A stretch of DNA of 64,000 nucleotides from Sphingomonas sp. TREG-RG-20F-R18-01 (GCF_022662475.1 NZ_JAKNQQ010000004.1:186001-250000), one strand, 5' to 3'. Positions 1-15,282 are shown, numbered from the stretch's first letter. The notes: generated from the letters alone by a model not told the origin. Numbers and translations: made by a program.

Positions 1-2464
<2,464 letters not shown>

Positions 2465-2465
2465 T

Positions 2466-2603
2466 TACCCCCCGCCCGCTTGCGGGAGGGGGAGGGGCCC
2501 AGCCTCTTCAGGCTGGGAGGGGGTGGGCACCCGGTAGCGGCCGTGCGGTCCGCCGCGGGCCGGGAGCCCACCCCTCAATCCCCTCCCGCAAGCGGGAGGG
2601 GAG
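2466..2603. repeat. palindromic repeat pair in the rpoB-rpoC spacer
   Basis: Two GC-rich palindromes face each other across the spacer. One is centred on CCCGCTTGCGGGAGG near 2474. The other runs 2580-2601 with the core CTCCCGCAAGCGGGAG. Each is followed inward by a GGGGGTGGGC-type stretch, so the outer halves form one long inverted repeat. The arrangement matches the palindrome pairs in the 35.2-36.0 kb array. It is probably a BIME/REP-like element inserted inside the operon, and the transcript would fold here. Confidence 0.75.
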
Positions 2604-2610
2604 GCTCTTG

Positions 2611-6795
<4,185 letters not shown>

Positions 6796-6823
6796 GGAGT
6801 TTTTGCCCTCAAGCTCTAATTTC

Positions 6824-6849
6824 GTGCCCGGAAACGCCCGGGCGGGCAC
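6824..6849 (-). other. hairpin in the rpoB leader
   Basis: A perfect 7-bp stem (GTGCCCG / CGGGCAC) with a GC-rich 12-nt loop lies in the transcribed leader 28-54 bases upstream of the rpoB start. It has no T-run, so it is not a standard terminator. It could be an attenuation or mRNA-stability element. That role is inference. Confidence 0.4.
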
Positions 6850-6990
6850 GCCGAAAACGCAAAAAGCCGCATGTCCTCCACCGGGGTGGAACGACAGCAG
6901 CTTTCATGCGTCTCGTGAAACCACAATCCCAATACGATCGACATGCTGCGCGACGGCACGTCATTTCCCGAAGACTGTGGTGGAGTGCGC

Positions 6991-7019
6991 CATATAGGGA
7001 CGGTGCGCCGGGGTGTCAA
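6991..7019 (-). promoter_or_regulatory. sigma-70-type promoter of rpoBC
   Basis: On the minus strand a perfect -35 hexamer TTGACA (7014-7019) is followed by a 17-bp spacer and TATATG as the -10 (6991-6996). Transcription would start near 6984, giving a leader of about 190 nt before rpoB. This is the best promoter match in the window. The rest of the 337-bp spacer 6796-7132 holds no gene. Confidence 0.8.
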
Positions 7020-7132
7020 ATCGCGGATCGCGAAGGCCCTGATCCGGCGAACGGAACGGTCGGCGCGACGAGGGGATCCTGTTCGACGTCGGATTGCTTT
7101 GGTGGTTGCACGATTGCGGCTATGGCCGGGCC

Positions 7133-8320
7133 GTGAAAATCCTCCCTTCATCGCTCTGGCTCGCAGGGACGTTGCTGCTGGCGACGCCGGTCGCGGCACA
7201 GACCTCCGCGCCGGCAACGCCGCTGCCGGATCTCGACGGCTACAGTCTGCCATCGTCCCGGCCGACGCCGCGCGTCGCGCCTGACGCCGAGCCGACTACT
7301 GGCGTGAGCGTGCAGCGGCCGGCTCCGGCCCCGACGCCGTCCACTCCGGTCGTAGCGGTGCCATCGGTACCGCCGCGCGTCGTTCCGACCGTCCGGACTA
7401 CGCCCGTACCGCGCCCGACGCCCGTCCCACGCGCCGGTCCGCCCGAGCGCCCGGTTCCGGTCGTGGCGCCGACCCCGGCGGCGCCGCCGACGATCGCCGT
7501 GCCGGCGCCAGTGCGGAAGCCCGATCCGGTCGCCGTACCGACTGCCCCGCCCGTCGCGGTGCGCCAGACGCCAACGCCCACGGCGCCAGCGGACTCCGTA
7601 TCGCCGCCACGATCCTCCATCTGGGCGCTGGTAGCCGGCGGCGTGATCATCGCGCTTGCGGTGGCGGGGTGGATCCTCTGGCGGCGGCGCGCTGGCAACC
7701 CGTCCGCGGTGATCCCGGACGAGGCGTCGTTCGAGCAAGCTCCTCCCGCCGAACCAGAGCCGGCAAGCACCCCGCCAGCAGCCGCGCGCGCAGTCGCTCC
7801 GCGAATCACGATACCTGTCGCGCGTCCGCGCATCGAGATCGAATGCATCGCCACGCGCGCCGGGACCAACCTGTTGAGCGCAGCCGTCGAGTATCGGATC
7901 ATTGTCCGCAACGTCGGCGATGCGATCGCGCACGCGATCCGGCTGGACGTGCGACTGCTGGGCATGGGCGTCCAGCACGATGCGCTGCTGGCCGCGCTCT
8001 TCGCGATGCCGCTCGACACGTCGATCGCAGCGCCGTTCGATTTGCCGCCGGGCACTGCGGTCGACCTCGGTGGAATGGCGATGCATCCGAAAGAGACGAT
8101 CGAGACGGTCGATCTGGGCGGGCGGGCGATGGTCGTGCCGTTGCTTGCGATCAACCTTCGCTATGGCTTGGGGAACGCGGGTGAGGGCCAGACCGCCGGG
8201 GCGTTCGTCATCGGACAGGACCGCGGCGCGGGTGGCAAATTGCAGCCGTTTCGTCTCGATAGCGCGCGGATGGCGGACACGGTGGCGGTGATCGCCTATC
8301 CGGGCGGCGTTACGAGCTGA
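7133..8320 (+). CDS. exported proline-rich membrane protein of unknown function
   Basis: Unrecognised protein of about 395 residues. A signal peptide (ILPSSLWLAGTLLLATPVAA) leads into a long low-complexity segment rich in Pro, Ala, Val and Thr (about residues 25-158). One transmembrane helix follows at about 161-183 (SSIWALVAGGVIIALAVAGW) with a positively charged WRRRAG stop, then a C-terminal globular part of about 200 residues containing VEYRIIVRNVGDAIAHAIRL. That last stretch resembles the beta-sandwich, adhesin-like domains used outside cells. I chose the GTG at 7133 because it puts the signal peptide at the N-terminus. An in-frame ATG at 7094 would add 13 residues. It stands alone between rpoB and rplL on the opposite strand. 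Confidence 0.75.
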   Translation: MKILPSSLWLAGTLLLATPVAAQTSAPATPLPDLDGYSLPSSRPTPRVAPDAEPTTGVSVQRPAPAPTPSTPVVAVPSVPPRVVPTVRTTPVPRPTPVPRAGPPERPVPVVAPTPAAPPTIAVPAPVRKPDPVAVPTAPPVAVRQTPTPTAPADSVSPPRSSIWALVAGGVIIALAVAGWILWRRRAGNPSAVIPDEASFEQAPPAEPEPASTPPAAARAVAPRITIPVARPRIEIECIATRAGTNLLSAAVEYRIIVRNVGDAIAHAIRLDVRLLGMGVQHDALLAALFAMPLDTSIAAPFDLPPGTAVDLGGMAMHPKETIETVDLGGRAMVVPLLAINLRYGLGNAGEGQTAGAFVIGQDRGAGGKLQPFRLDSARMADTVAVIAYPGGVTS

Positions 8321-8395
8321 TATCGCGAGGCTTGCCGCCAGGGCCGGCGGTCTGATTGACGGTCGGTATCCGTCGCTCCGCATTCAAGCCGGACA

Positions 8396-8432
8396 CGAAA
8401 AGGGCGACCCCTTCGCAGGGGCCGCCCTTTTC
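8396..8432. terminator. bidirectional rho-independent terminator
   Basis: The stem CGAAAAGGGCGACCCC pairs with GGGGCCGCCCTTTTCG around a 5-nt loop, with A/T tracts on both flanks. It lies between the convergent ends of the proline-rich protein gene (plus strand) and rplL (minus strand) and can serve both. Confidence 0.8.
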
Positions 8433-8490
8433 GTTTCGAACCGAGGTCCGGAAGGGAAGGGCGCCGGTTGCCCGCCGCCCTTCGCCTGCC

Positions 8491-8868
8491 TTACTTGACT
8501 TCGACGGTCGCGCCAGCTGCTTCGAGCTGGGCCTTGATCTTGGCTGCTTCGTCCTTCGAAACGCCTTCCTTGACGGCCTTGGGAGCCGACTCGACCAGCG
8601 TCTTCGCTTCGGTCAGGCCGAGCGAGGTGATCGCGCGGACTTCCTTGATGACGTTGATCTTCTTGCCACCGTCGCCGGTGAGGATGACGTCGAATTCGGT
8701 CTGCTCTTCAGCAGCCGGAGCTGCTGCGCCGCCGGCTGCTGCCGGTGCTGCTGCAACTGCTGCAGCGGCCGAAACGCCCCACTTCTCTTCGAGCATCTTC
8801 GACAGGTCTGCTGCTTCGATGACGGTGAGGGCCGAAAGCTGGTCAACCAGCGCGTTGAGGTCTGCCAT
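8491..8868 (-). CDS. rplL: 50S ribosomal protein L7/L12
   Basis: This is the stalk protein of the large ribosomal subunit, 125 residues, which recruits translation factors. The N-terminal dimerisation helix ([20 protein letters not shown]), the Ala/Gly/Pro-rich flexible hinge (about residues 37-52) and the C-terminal factor-binding domain ([20 protein letters not shown], then [20 protein letters not shown]) are all present. The start at 8866-8868 fits the family. An upstream in-frame start at 8901 would add 11 unrelated residues. It sits 70 bp downstream of rplJ in the same operon. Confidence 0.98.
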   Translation of the reverse strand: MADLNALVDQLSALTVIEAADLSKMLEEKWGVSAAAAVAAAPAAAGGAAAPAAEEQTEFDVILTGDGGKKINVIKEVRAITSLGLTEAKTLVESAPKAVKEGVSKDEAAKIKAQLEAAGATVEVK

Positions 8869-8938
8869 GTGTAGTCTCCAGTAACAGGGGCATCGCCCCA
8901 TGGTTTCAGTTCAAAAGATCTCGAATACCCGACAGATG

Positions 8939-9472
8939 TCAGGCGTCCGCCGTTTCCTGTTCGGCGTCCTTCTCGGCATAGGCTGAAAGCACACGAGCGA
9001 GCTGAGCCGCAGGCGCCTGGGCAATCGTCGCGAGCTTGGTTGCGGGTGCAACCAGGAGGCCCACGATCTTCGCGCGCAGTTCGTCCAGCGACGGCATCGT
9101 CGCGAGTGCCTTCACGCCGTCCACGTCGAGGACGGTCGCACCCATCGCACCACCGACGATTTCGAACTTGTCGTTCGTCTTCGCGAATTCCACGGCCACC
9201 TTGGCGGCCGCGACGGGGTCGATGGAACTGGCGAGACCGACCGGACCGGTGAGCATGTCGCCCAACGGGGTGTAGTCGGTGCCGTCCAGAGCGATCTTGG
9301 CAAGCTTGTTCTTCGAGACCTTGTAGCTCGCGCCAGCATCCCGCATCGCGTTACGCAGCTTGGTCGACTGCGAAACGGTCATGCCGAGGTTGCGGGTGAC
9401 GATCACCACGCCGACTTCGGCAAACGAGCGGTTCAGCTCTGCAACGAGCTCGGTCTTTTGAGCACGATCCAT
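8939..9472 (-). CDS. rplJ: 50S ribosomal protein L10
   Basis: L10 anchors the L7/L12 stalk and is the autogenous regulator of the rplJL operon in bacteria. This copy has 177 residues and begins [17 protein letters not shown]. The RNA-binding N-terminal domain ([20 protein letters not shown]) and the C-terminal helix that binds L12 dimers ([14 protein letters not shown]) are clear. The ATG at 9472 is preferred over one eight codons upstream because GGAG lies 6 nt in front of it, while the upstream ATG has no Shine-Dalgarno sequence. Confidence 0.97.
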   Translation of the reverse strand: MDRAQKTELVAELNRSFAEVGVVIVTRNLGMTVSQSTKLRNAMRDAGASYKVSKNKLAKIALDGTDYTPLGDMLTGPVGLASSIDPVAAAKVAVEFAKTNDKFEIVGGAMGATVLDVDGVKALATMPSLDELRAKIVGLLVAPATKLATIAQAPAAQLARVLSAYAEKDAEQETADA

Positions 9473-9745
9473 GCCATTCTCCACTTTTTTGGCCATGCCG
9501 CGGACGGCACGACCGGTTACGAACCAGGGCGCAGATGCACCCCGGAAGTGTCCAGCGATGGGGAATGGGAGCGACGCCCGTCATCGCCGCAGGGGCGATA
9601 AGGGAGGCGGCAAGCCGAAACCCGGGCGAACCCGGTGTCGGCGGAAATCCTGTCCCCGTCTCGGCAGGGCATTAAGACCGACGGAATTCGGCCACCTGCT
9701 GTCTCGGACGGTCCTTCCCCGAGCGAACCCGGGTCGGGAGAGCGG
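9473..9745 (-). promoter_or_regulatory. long rplJL leader, candidate L10 autoregulatory RNA
   Basis: A transcribed leader of roughly 260 nt precedes rplJ. Its middle part (minus strand, around 9640-9670) contains TTAATGCCCTGCCGAGAC followed by a GGACAGG complement, similar to the GCCGAGAC-containing part of known L10 leaders where L10(L12) binds. The rest is GC-rich and self-complementary. L10 feedback on this leader is established in other bacteria. Assignment here is by resemblance only. No gene is seen in 9473-10049 apart from the promoter and repeat listed. Confidence 0.45.
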
Positions 9746-9747
9746 CG

Positions 9748-9775
9748 CTGATAGCTGGATGCGGGGAAAAGTCAA
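9748..9775 (-). promoter_or_regulatory. candidate rplJL promoter
   Basis: The minus strand shows TTGACT (9770-9775), a 16-bp spacer, and TATCAG (9748-9753). Position and quality fit a promoter for the rplJL leader transcript. Confidence 0.5.
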
Positions 9776-9803
9776 CGGGGGGCGTTGCGCCGTCCCCACC
9801 ACC

Positions 9804-9890
9804 GTCATTCCCGCGGAGGCGGAGATCCATGAGCGTTACGTATTATGGTAGAGATCAGCCAGTATGGATCCCCGCCTCCGCGGAGATAAC
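9804..9890. repeat. dispersed inverted repeat (CATTCCCGCGGAGGCGG type)
   Basis: Two 27-bp arms (9804-9830 and 9864-9890) are near-perfect inverted copies, each with the core CCGCGGAGGCGG. The same family, with GAAGGCGG or CCCCGGC cores, recurs at 45749-45840 and 49643-49809. The right arm creates a spurious ATG reading MDPRLRGDN that extends the aminotransferase frame upstream. Confidence 0.8.
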
Positions 9891-10049
9891 GGAATTGGTG
9901 TGAGCGGCGACCGGAGCAACAATGTTGCGTTTTCGAGACCGCCGCGATTTGCCACCTTCCCTTTTCATCCGTTTTACGGAACACTCTATCGCCAAGGGCC
10001 GGCGAGCCCGTGCAGGAGTGGACGGACTTCCTCCAACAGGGGCCGACCG

Positions 10050-11219
10050 ATGACACATCAAACGCATTTGAATCCAGAAGCCGACGACGACCTGCTGACC
10101 CGTGGGTTCGCACGCCGCGACGTCGCGCGAATCGCGGCGGTGTTCGGCGCAGGCGCGGTTGCCGCCACCGTCGGGCGGCCCGCCTGGGCGTCGGGCGGCG
10201 TCCCCGATCCTGCGCCGAGCGCGAAGGTACGGATCGGCGCGAACGAATGCTGGACCGGCCCGCTCGCCCCCGGCGCGACAGCCGCAGCGAAGATGATCGG
10301 GCAGGGCAACCGGTATTCGCCGCAAGACCAGCGCGGCGATTTTATCAAGGCGGTGATGACGGTCGAGCAGGTCCCGTTCGATCATGTCGCGCCCTGGCCG
10401 GGATCGAGCGATCCGCTGTGTCGGGCGGTGGTGACCTATTGTTCGCCGACCAGGGGCCTCGTGACGGCCGACCCGACGTTCGAGCTCGCCGGCCGCACGG
10501 CGGCGTGGCTCGGCGCACCGGTCAAGGCGGTGCCGCTCACCGCCGACTATACGCATGACGTCAAGGCGATGCTCGCGGCCAATCCGGATGCCGGGCTCTA
10601 TTATATTTGTACGCCCAACAATCCGACCGGCACGATCACGCCGCTCGCCGACATCGAATGGCTGATCGCGAACAAGCCCGCCGGGTCGATGGTGCTGATC
10701 GACGAGGCCTATACCCACTTCGCAGGGGTGCCGGTGGCATCCTACCTGGCGGTGAAGCATCCCGACGTGATCGTGATGCGGACCTTCTCCAAATTGTTCG
10801 GCATGGCGGGGCTCCGGGTCGGCTATATCATCACCAACCCGGCGAATATCACCAAGATGATGCGGTATGACGGTGGGATGCAATCGGGGGCCTTGCCCGT
10901 CACGAGCATCGCCTGCGCAACCGCGAGCCTGACCGCCGCGCCGATGATCGCGGCACGACGCGCGCAGATGGAAACCGCGCGCGGCCTCACGCTCGATCAT
11001 CTCCGGAGCAAGGGCATCACCGTCAAGCCGACCCACGCCAACATGTTCATGATCGACTGGAAGACCAGGCAGGCCAAGGACATGCAGGCCGCGTTCCGCA
11101 AGGAAAGCGTCGAGATCGGGCGGTCCTGGCCGATCTGGCCGACCGTCAGCCGCGTGACGGTCGGGTCGGCGGAGGAGATGAAAAGTTTCTGCACCGCGCT
11201 CGACAAGGTCATCGCCTGA
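10050..11219 (+). CDS. Tat-exported PLP-dependent aminotransferase (HisC-like fold)
   Basis: A fold-type I pyridoxal-phosphate aminotransferase, 389 residues, resembling histidinol-phosphate or aromatic aminotransferases. Seen motifs are YYICTPNNPTGTITP (substrate/PLP site), LIDEAYTHF (Asp that pairs with the PLP nitrogen) and TFSKLFGMAGLRVGYI, with the Schiff-base Lys in SK. The N-terminus (FARRDVARIAAVFGAGAVAA, then PAWASGG) is a twin-arginine signal, so the folded, cofactor-loaded enzyme should be periplasmic. HisC itself is cytoplasmic, so a role in histidine synthesis is unlikely and the substrate is unknown. The start at 10050 is chosen because the longer frame begins inside a repeat. 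It lies upstream of, and possibly with, the AsmA gene. Confidence 0.88.
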   Translation: MTHQTHLNPEADDDLLTRGFARRDVARIAAVFGAGAVAATVGRPAWASGGVPDPAPSAKVRIGANECWTGPLAPGATAAAKMIGQGNRYSPQDQRGDFIKAVMTVEQVPFDHVAPWPGSSDPLCRAVVTYCSPTRGLVTADPTFELAGRTAAWLGAPVKAVPLTADYTHDVKAMLAANPDAGLYYICTPNNPTGTITPLADIEWLIANKPAGSMVLIDEAYTHFAGVPVASYLAVKHPDVIVMRTFSKLFGMAGLRVGYIITNPANITKMMRYDGGMQSGALPVTSIACATASLTAAPMIAARRAQMETARGLTLDHLRSKGITVKPTHANMFMIDWKTRQAKDMQAAFRKESVEIGRSWPIWPTVSRVTVGSAEEMKSFCTALDKVIA

Positions 11220-11311
11220 CCCAAAGCCAGTCCGTGTCGGCGGCCGCCAGCGCCGTCGACACATAATGATACGCGAGTGAAACCATCGGTCGGGTGTTGG
11301 GTTGATGGCGC

Positions 11312-13276
11312 GTGACCCAAGCATCCGATCCGGCCCTGTCCGACCAGCCCTCGACTCCCATTGAATTTCGGCCACGATCGCGCTGGCGATCGCGGTTGTT
11401 GGCGACCTCGGTCGTCGGCGCGGCCGTGGTGGTCGTCGGCTTCGTTGCGTTGGGCGCGTTTCCGGTCGGGGTGATGCGCAGCACGGTCGAAAGCCGCTTG
11501 TCCGCCGCGCTCGACACGAAGGTGCACGTCGGCGCGGTCACGCGCGACACGCTGTTTTCGTACAACCCGGTTGTATCGGTCCGCGACGTACGGATCGCGC
11601 AGCCGGCCTGGGTCGGCCCCGGCGATTTCGTCCGGGTGGAGACCGCGCAGGTCCGCGTACCGATGTTCTCGCTGCTGTTCGGGCATTTCCGCCCCGATCG
11701 CATCAGCATCGACGGCGCCCGCATCGCGCTGGTCCGGGATGCTTCGGGGAAGGAAAACTGGAAGCCCGATAACCCGAAATCGAAAAGCGGCGGGGACGAC
11801 CGGCCGAGCCTGTCCGACCTGACGATCACCCATAGCCAGGTCGTGATCCGCGACGCCAGGCGCGGGCTCGTGATCGATGGGCCGCTGAGCGTCGATGCCG
11901 CGCACGGGTTGCGCTATGCCGCCACCGGGACCTTCCGGGACACGCCCGCGCGGCTCGAGCTGACGGGCGGCAAGATCACCGGCATCGACCCGACCGCGCC
12001 CTATCCCTTCGCCGCGACGCTGGAGTCACCGGCGCTGCGGATGGCGGTGAAGGGGACCATGCGCGGGGTGCTCGACACGCGCCACTTCAGCGCGGACGTC
12101 ACCGCGCAGGCACCGACGCTCAAGAACCTCGACCGGATCATCGAGGCGGGGCTGTTCGGATCTCAACCGATCAACCTCGCGGGCAAGATCCGGCACGATG
12201 GACGCGACTGGTATGTCGACAAGATCGGCGGGAGCATGGGCCGGTCCTTGTTCAGCGGCGTTGCGACGATCCATAAGGATGGCGGGCGGACCAACATCGA
12301 CGCGAAAGTCGATGCGCGGCAGTTCGATTTCGACGATTTGGCAGATGCGGAAGGCCGCGCTGAATCGGCGGCGCGCAACGCCGCGGTCGGTCCACGCGTG
12401 ATTCCCCCGACGCGGATCAACCTGTCGAAGCTGGGCAAGACGGACGGGCGGCTGGTGTTCGTGGCGCATCGCCTGCTGTCGAGCAGCGGGACCGTGTTCA
12501 AGAGCCTGTCGGGCTCGCTCACGCTGGATCACCGCGTCGTGACGGTGCGCGATATCGTCGCGACGCTGGCGAACGGACGGATGACCGGCGTGGTCAAGGT
12601 CGATCATCGCAGCGGCGCGCCCAAGCTGGCGATCGACCTGCGGCTGGCCGGGTTGACGCTGGATGCGCTGGTCGGCCAGCCGAAGATGATCTCGGGCCCG
12701 GTGCGCGGGCATATCGTGATGACCGGGCAGGGCGATACGGTGCGCGAGGCGATGGCGCATGCCAGCGGCAAGGCCGCGATCGTCGCGACCGACGGGCAGG
12801 TCCAGCGGATGATCGCGGACGTGCTCGGGCAGAACCTCAGCGGCGCGGTGTCGCACGCGATCAGCGGCCCGAGCCAGGAGGTGCCGCTGCGCTGCCTGGT
12901 TGCCAATTTCCGTGCGACGCGCGGTGTCCTGTCGCCCAACCCGCTCGCGATCGATACGGGCGCGTCGGTGGGGCGCGGGTCGGGGCGGATCCTGCTCGAC
13001 GGCGAGCGGCTCGACCTGACGCTGGCAGGGGCGAGCAAGAGCAATGCGCTGCTGCGGATCGCGGACCCGATCCACGTCCGGGGCACTTTAGGGTCGCCGA
13101 CGGTGACCGTCGCGGGGCTCGGCGCGTCGGAGAAGCCGACCGCTGGCGGCGTGCTGCGGGTGCTGGGGCGGTCGATCGGGCAGGCGCTGGGGATTACCAA
13201 GACTCCGGCCTCGGCGGCGGGGCGTCCGCCGACGACGGTCAATTGCTCGGCGGCGGTGGCGCTGGCGTTGCGCTAG
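11312..13276 (+). CDS. AsmA family protein
   Basis: Inner-membrane-anchored periplasmic protein of the AsmA family, 654 residues, linked in other bacteria to outer-membrane biogenesis and lipid transport. A short cytoplasmic N-terminus is followed by one transmembrane helix at about residues 28-52 (LLATSVVGAAVVVVGFVALG). A long beta-rich body follows, with the typical opening SRLSAALDTKVHVG and the AsmA-like repeats VRIAQPAWVGPGDFVRVE and FRPDRISIDGARIALVRD. The C-terminal part (GSGRILLDGERLDLTL) resembles the AsmA C-terminal domain. The start is a GTG. The nearby ATG at 11304 is out of frame. It follows the aminotransferase by 92 bp with no clear terminator between them. Confidence 0.88.
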   Translation: MTQASDPALSDQPSTPIEFRPRSRWRSRLLATSVVGAAVVVVGFVALGAFPVGVMRSTVESRLSAALDTKVHVGAVTRDTLFSYNPVVSVRDVRIAQPAWVGPGDFVRVETAQVRVPMFSLLFGHFRPDRISIDGARIALVRDASGKENWKPDNPKSKSGGDDRPSLSDLTITHSQVVIRDARRGLVIDGPLSVDAAHGLRYAATGTFRDTPARLELTGGKITGIDPTAPYPFAATLESPALRMAVKGTMRGVLDTRHFSADVTAQAPTLKNLDRIIEAGLFGSQPINLAGKIRHDGRDWYVDKIGGSMGRSLFSGVATIHKDGGRTNIDAKVDARQFDFDDLADAEGRAESAARNAAVGPRVIPPTRINLSKLGKTDGRLVFVAHRLLSSSGTVFKSLSGSLTLDHRVVTVRDIVATLANGRMTGVVKVDHRSGAPKLAIDLRLAGLTLDALVGQPKMISGPVRGHIVMTGQGDTVREAMAHASGKAAIVATDGQVQRMIADVLGQNLSGAVSHAISGPSQEVPLRCLVANFRATRGVLSPNPLAIDTGASVGRGSGRILLDGERLDLTLAGASKSNALLRIADPIHVRGTLGSPTVTVAGLGASEKPTAGGVLRVLGRSIGQALGITKTPASAAGRPPTTVNCSAAVALALR

Positions 13277-13336
13277 GGGCGTGGGCGGGGCGGGACGGTT
13301 TTACCCGCTGTCGATGTCAGTTCCCTAGCAGACCAG

Positions 13337-13918
13337 TCATACGGTCCGCGGCTTCTGGATCACTCTCGAGACCAGGCGTCGTGCAGGATTGCCGGCAACC
13401 GTCGTTGCCACGGGGACGTCTCGTGTCACGACGCTGCCCGCACCGATGACCGCATCGTTGCCGATGGTGACGCCCGGCAGGATGATGGCGCCGCCGCCAA
13501 TCCAGACGTTACGCCCTATGACAATCGGCCGTCCAAATTCGAGCATCTGGGCGCGGACCGATGCTTCGCGCGGATGGTCGGCCGTGAGCATCTGCACGCC
13601 GGGACCGACCTGGGTGCCAGCGCCGATCCGCACCGGCATGACATCGAGAACGACGCACCCGTAATTGAGGAACACCCCGTCTTCTAGATGGACGTTATAC
13701 CCATAATCGCAGTGGAACGGGGAGCGGACGGTAACCCCCGCACCGACGTGGCCTAGTCCTTCGACCAGCAGCGCATAGGTCTCGTCCGCAGAGGCCGCCG
13801 GTGCCGCATTGAACCGCGCCATCCAGTCGCGTGCCTGCGCCGCATCGGCGGCCAACTCCGGATCGTCCGCGGTGTAGAGCTCCCCGGCGAGCATCTTTTG
13901 CTTCTCGGTCATCGTCAT
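13337..13918 (-). CDS. maltose/galactoside O-acetyltransferase family (left-handed beta helix)
   Basis: A hexapeptide-repeat acyltransferase of the Maa/LacA type, 193 residues, that transfers acetyl from acetyl-CoA to a sugar hydroxyl. The N-terminal maltose-acetyltransferase segment (KMLAGELYTADDPELAADA) is followed by left-handed beta-helix turns (PFHCDYGYNVHLEDGVFLNY, VGPGVQMLTADHP, IGRNVWIGGGAIILPGVTIG, NDAVIGAGSVVTRDV). The catalytic His lies in TADHP. It begins inside the stop codon of the DUF1349 gene (TGATG overlap), so the two are translationally coupled. A second in-frame ATG lies two codons downstream. The true acceptor sugar is unknown. Confidence 0.9.
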   Translation of the reverse strand: MTMTEKQKMLAGELYTADDPELAADAAQARDWMARFNAAPAASADETYALLVEGLGHVGAGVTVRSPFHCDYGYNVHLEDGVFLNYGCVVLDVMPVRIGAGTQVGPGVQMLTADHPREASVRAQMLEFGRPIVIGRNVWIGGGAIILPGVTIGNDAVIGAGSVVTRDVPVATTVAGNPARRLVSRVIQKPRTV

Positions 13919-14607
13919 CAGCTCAGGTCGTGCAGGTCCTTGCCGAGCGGCGGGGTGATCCGCAGGTCCGAGAAGCGGACCGCCAGGCCATCCCGTTCAG
14001 GCGTGCAGGCCATCGGTCCGACCTGGTAAGATGCGGCAACCGGGAACGGTGCGAGCCGTACCAGCGGCCATGTCTTGCCATCGGCGGAAACCTGAAGGCG
14101 CAGCACGCCCTTTGCGACGGTTGCGCGCATCCAGAAATCCTGTGCGTCATGCTCATAGGGGCCGGTCGCCCAGTCGGATTTGCCGTCCGTAAGGACGCTG
14201 CTCAGCATCGCACGGCCATCCGACAATTCGATTCCCGCCTTGACCCAACGCCGTTCGTCGACCCGGACCATGATCCCGGCCTGATCATATAACTTTTGAT
14301 ACTGGCCACGGATACGCAGTTGCGCGGTGAACGCAGCGGGGGCGGTGAACCCGAGAAAATGACCGCTGTCGCGGGTGAAGCCGTAATGCGTCTCTCGCCA
14401 GAAATCGGTACCTTTGTCGGTGATCATCGACAGGTCGCCTGCGGGATCGACCGACCAGACCCGGGGCTCGTTGAGCCAGCGACCGTCACGACGCCCCAGC
14501 GCCGACTTGCCCGCACGCTGTGCCTGCGCCGTGCCTGCCGTACTCGCAGCGACCAGTGCAGCCGCACCCCCCAGGATTGTTCTACGGTTCACCAAATCCT
14601 CGCTCAT
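13918..14607 (-). CDS. Tat-signal DUF1349 family protein
   Basis: A 229-residue protein with a twin-arginine signal (NRRTILGGAAALVAASTA) and a DUF1349 concanavalin-like domain. Typical segments are FWRETHYGFTRDSGHF, QYQKLYDQAGIMVRVDERRW, KAGIELSDGRAMLSSVLT and DFWMRATV. Such domains often bind or process carbohydrates, but no reaction is established. I use the ATG at 14605-14607. A TTG two codons upstream is possible. It heads a two-gene operon with the acetyltransferase and is divergent from a TetR regulator, which probably controls it. Confidence 0.85.
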   Translation of the reverse strand: MSEDLVNRRTILGGAAALVAASTAGTAQAQRAGKSALGRRDGRWLNEPRVWSVDPAGDLSMITDKGTDFWRETHYGFTRDSGHFLGFTAPAAFTAQLRIRGQYQKLYDQAGIMVRVDERRWVKAGIELSDGRAMLSSVLTDGKSDWATGPYEHDAQDFWMRATVAKGVLRLQVSADGKTWPLVRLAPFPVAASYQVGPMACTPERDGLAVRFSDLRITPPLGKDLHDLS

Positions 14608-14639
14608 GTGCAACAGGCCTATCTATGTTCGGACCTATA

Positions 14640-14653
14640 TGTACATACGTACA
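14640..14653. promoter_or_regulatory. candidate TetR operator
   Basis: The inverted repeat TGTAC-ATAC-GTACA lies in the 69-bp gap between the divergent DUF1349 and TetR genes. Size, symmetry and position suit a local TetR-family operator. Confidence 0.5.
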
Positions 14654-14676
14654 CATTGGCGCAAGCGGGTGAATTG

Positions 14677-15282
14677 ATGACAACCGGGAAGGGCAGGCAA
14701 AACGACCCGACGCGGCGGCAGCGCATCGTCGACGCAACGTTGGAGGTGATCGCCGCTTATGGTGTGGCAGCAACGACCCATCGCCGCATCGCTGGCGAGG
14801 CGGGCGTGCCGTTGGGCTCGGTGACCTATTATTTCGAGTCTCTGGAAGCACTGATAGGCGCTGCCTTCCTGCAACTGGCGGCGCAGTCGTCCGCGCTGTT
14901 CAGCGCCCGTCTGGAAGCGGCTGAAGACCGTTCCGGAGCGATCGATGCGGTGGTCGATATCATCGCAGGCACGATCTGGGCGAAGCCGCGCACATTGCTC
15001 TTGAGCTACGAACTCTATGCCTTTGCAGCGCGGCACCCTGCGGTAAGCGCCGTGATGCAACAGTGGATGGACACCAGCCGCAGCGCGCTGGAACGCTTTT
15101 TCGACCCGCTCACGGCGCGGGCGCTGGACGCCCTGGTCGAAGGGATCGGCATTCATAATTCGATCGACCGCGCGCCGCTCGACCGGGAAGCCATTCGGAT
15201 TATCGTCGAACGCATCGCTGTGCCTGAGGAAGAGGGTGCCTCCTCTCCGAATTTCGACGGGGGCGGAACGATACCTCCGTAA
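14677..15282 (+). CDS. TetR/AcrR family transcriptional regulator
   Basis: DNA-binding repressor of the TetR family, 201 residues. The N-terminal helix-turn-helix is clear (RQRIVDATLEVIAAYGVAAT, then HRRIAGEAGVPLGSVTYYF). The C-terminal ligand domain resembles that of regulators with the TetR_C_33-like fold (TIWAKPRTLLLSYELYAFAA, then MQQWMDTSRSALERFF). The ligand is unknown. The start at 14677 (MTTGKGRQND) was chosen because the frame upstream of it has no homologous sequence and crosses the operator. Divergence from the DUF1349/acetyltransferase operon suggests it regulates that operon and itself. Confidence 0.9.
   Translation: MTTGKGRQNDPTRRQRIVDATLEVIAAYGVAATTHRRIAGEAGVPLGSVTYYFESLEALIGAAFLQLAAQSSALFSARLEAAEDRSGAIDAVVDIIAGTIWAKPRTLLLSYELYAFAARHPAVSAVMQQWMDTSRSALERFFDPLTARALDALVEGIGIHNSIDRAPLDREAIRIIVERIAVPEEEGASSPNFDGGGTIPP

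Noticed and set aside
9864..10049. Upstream extension of the aminotransferase frame starting MDPRLRGDN
   Set aside because: The ATG lies inside a dispersed inverted repeat, and the Tat signal starts at the downstream ATG at 10050.
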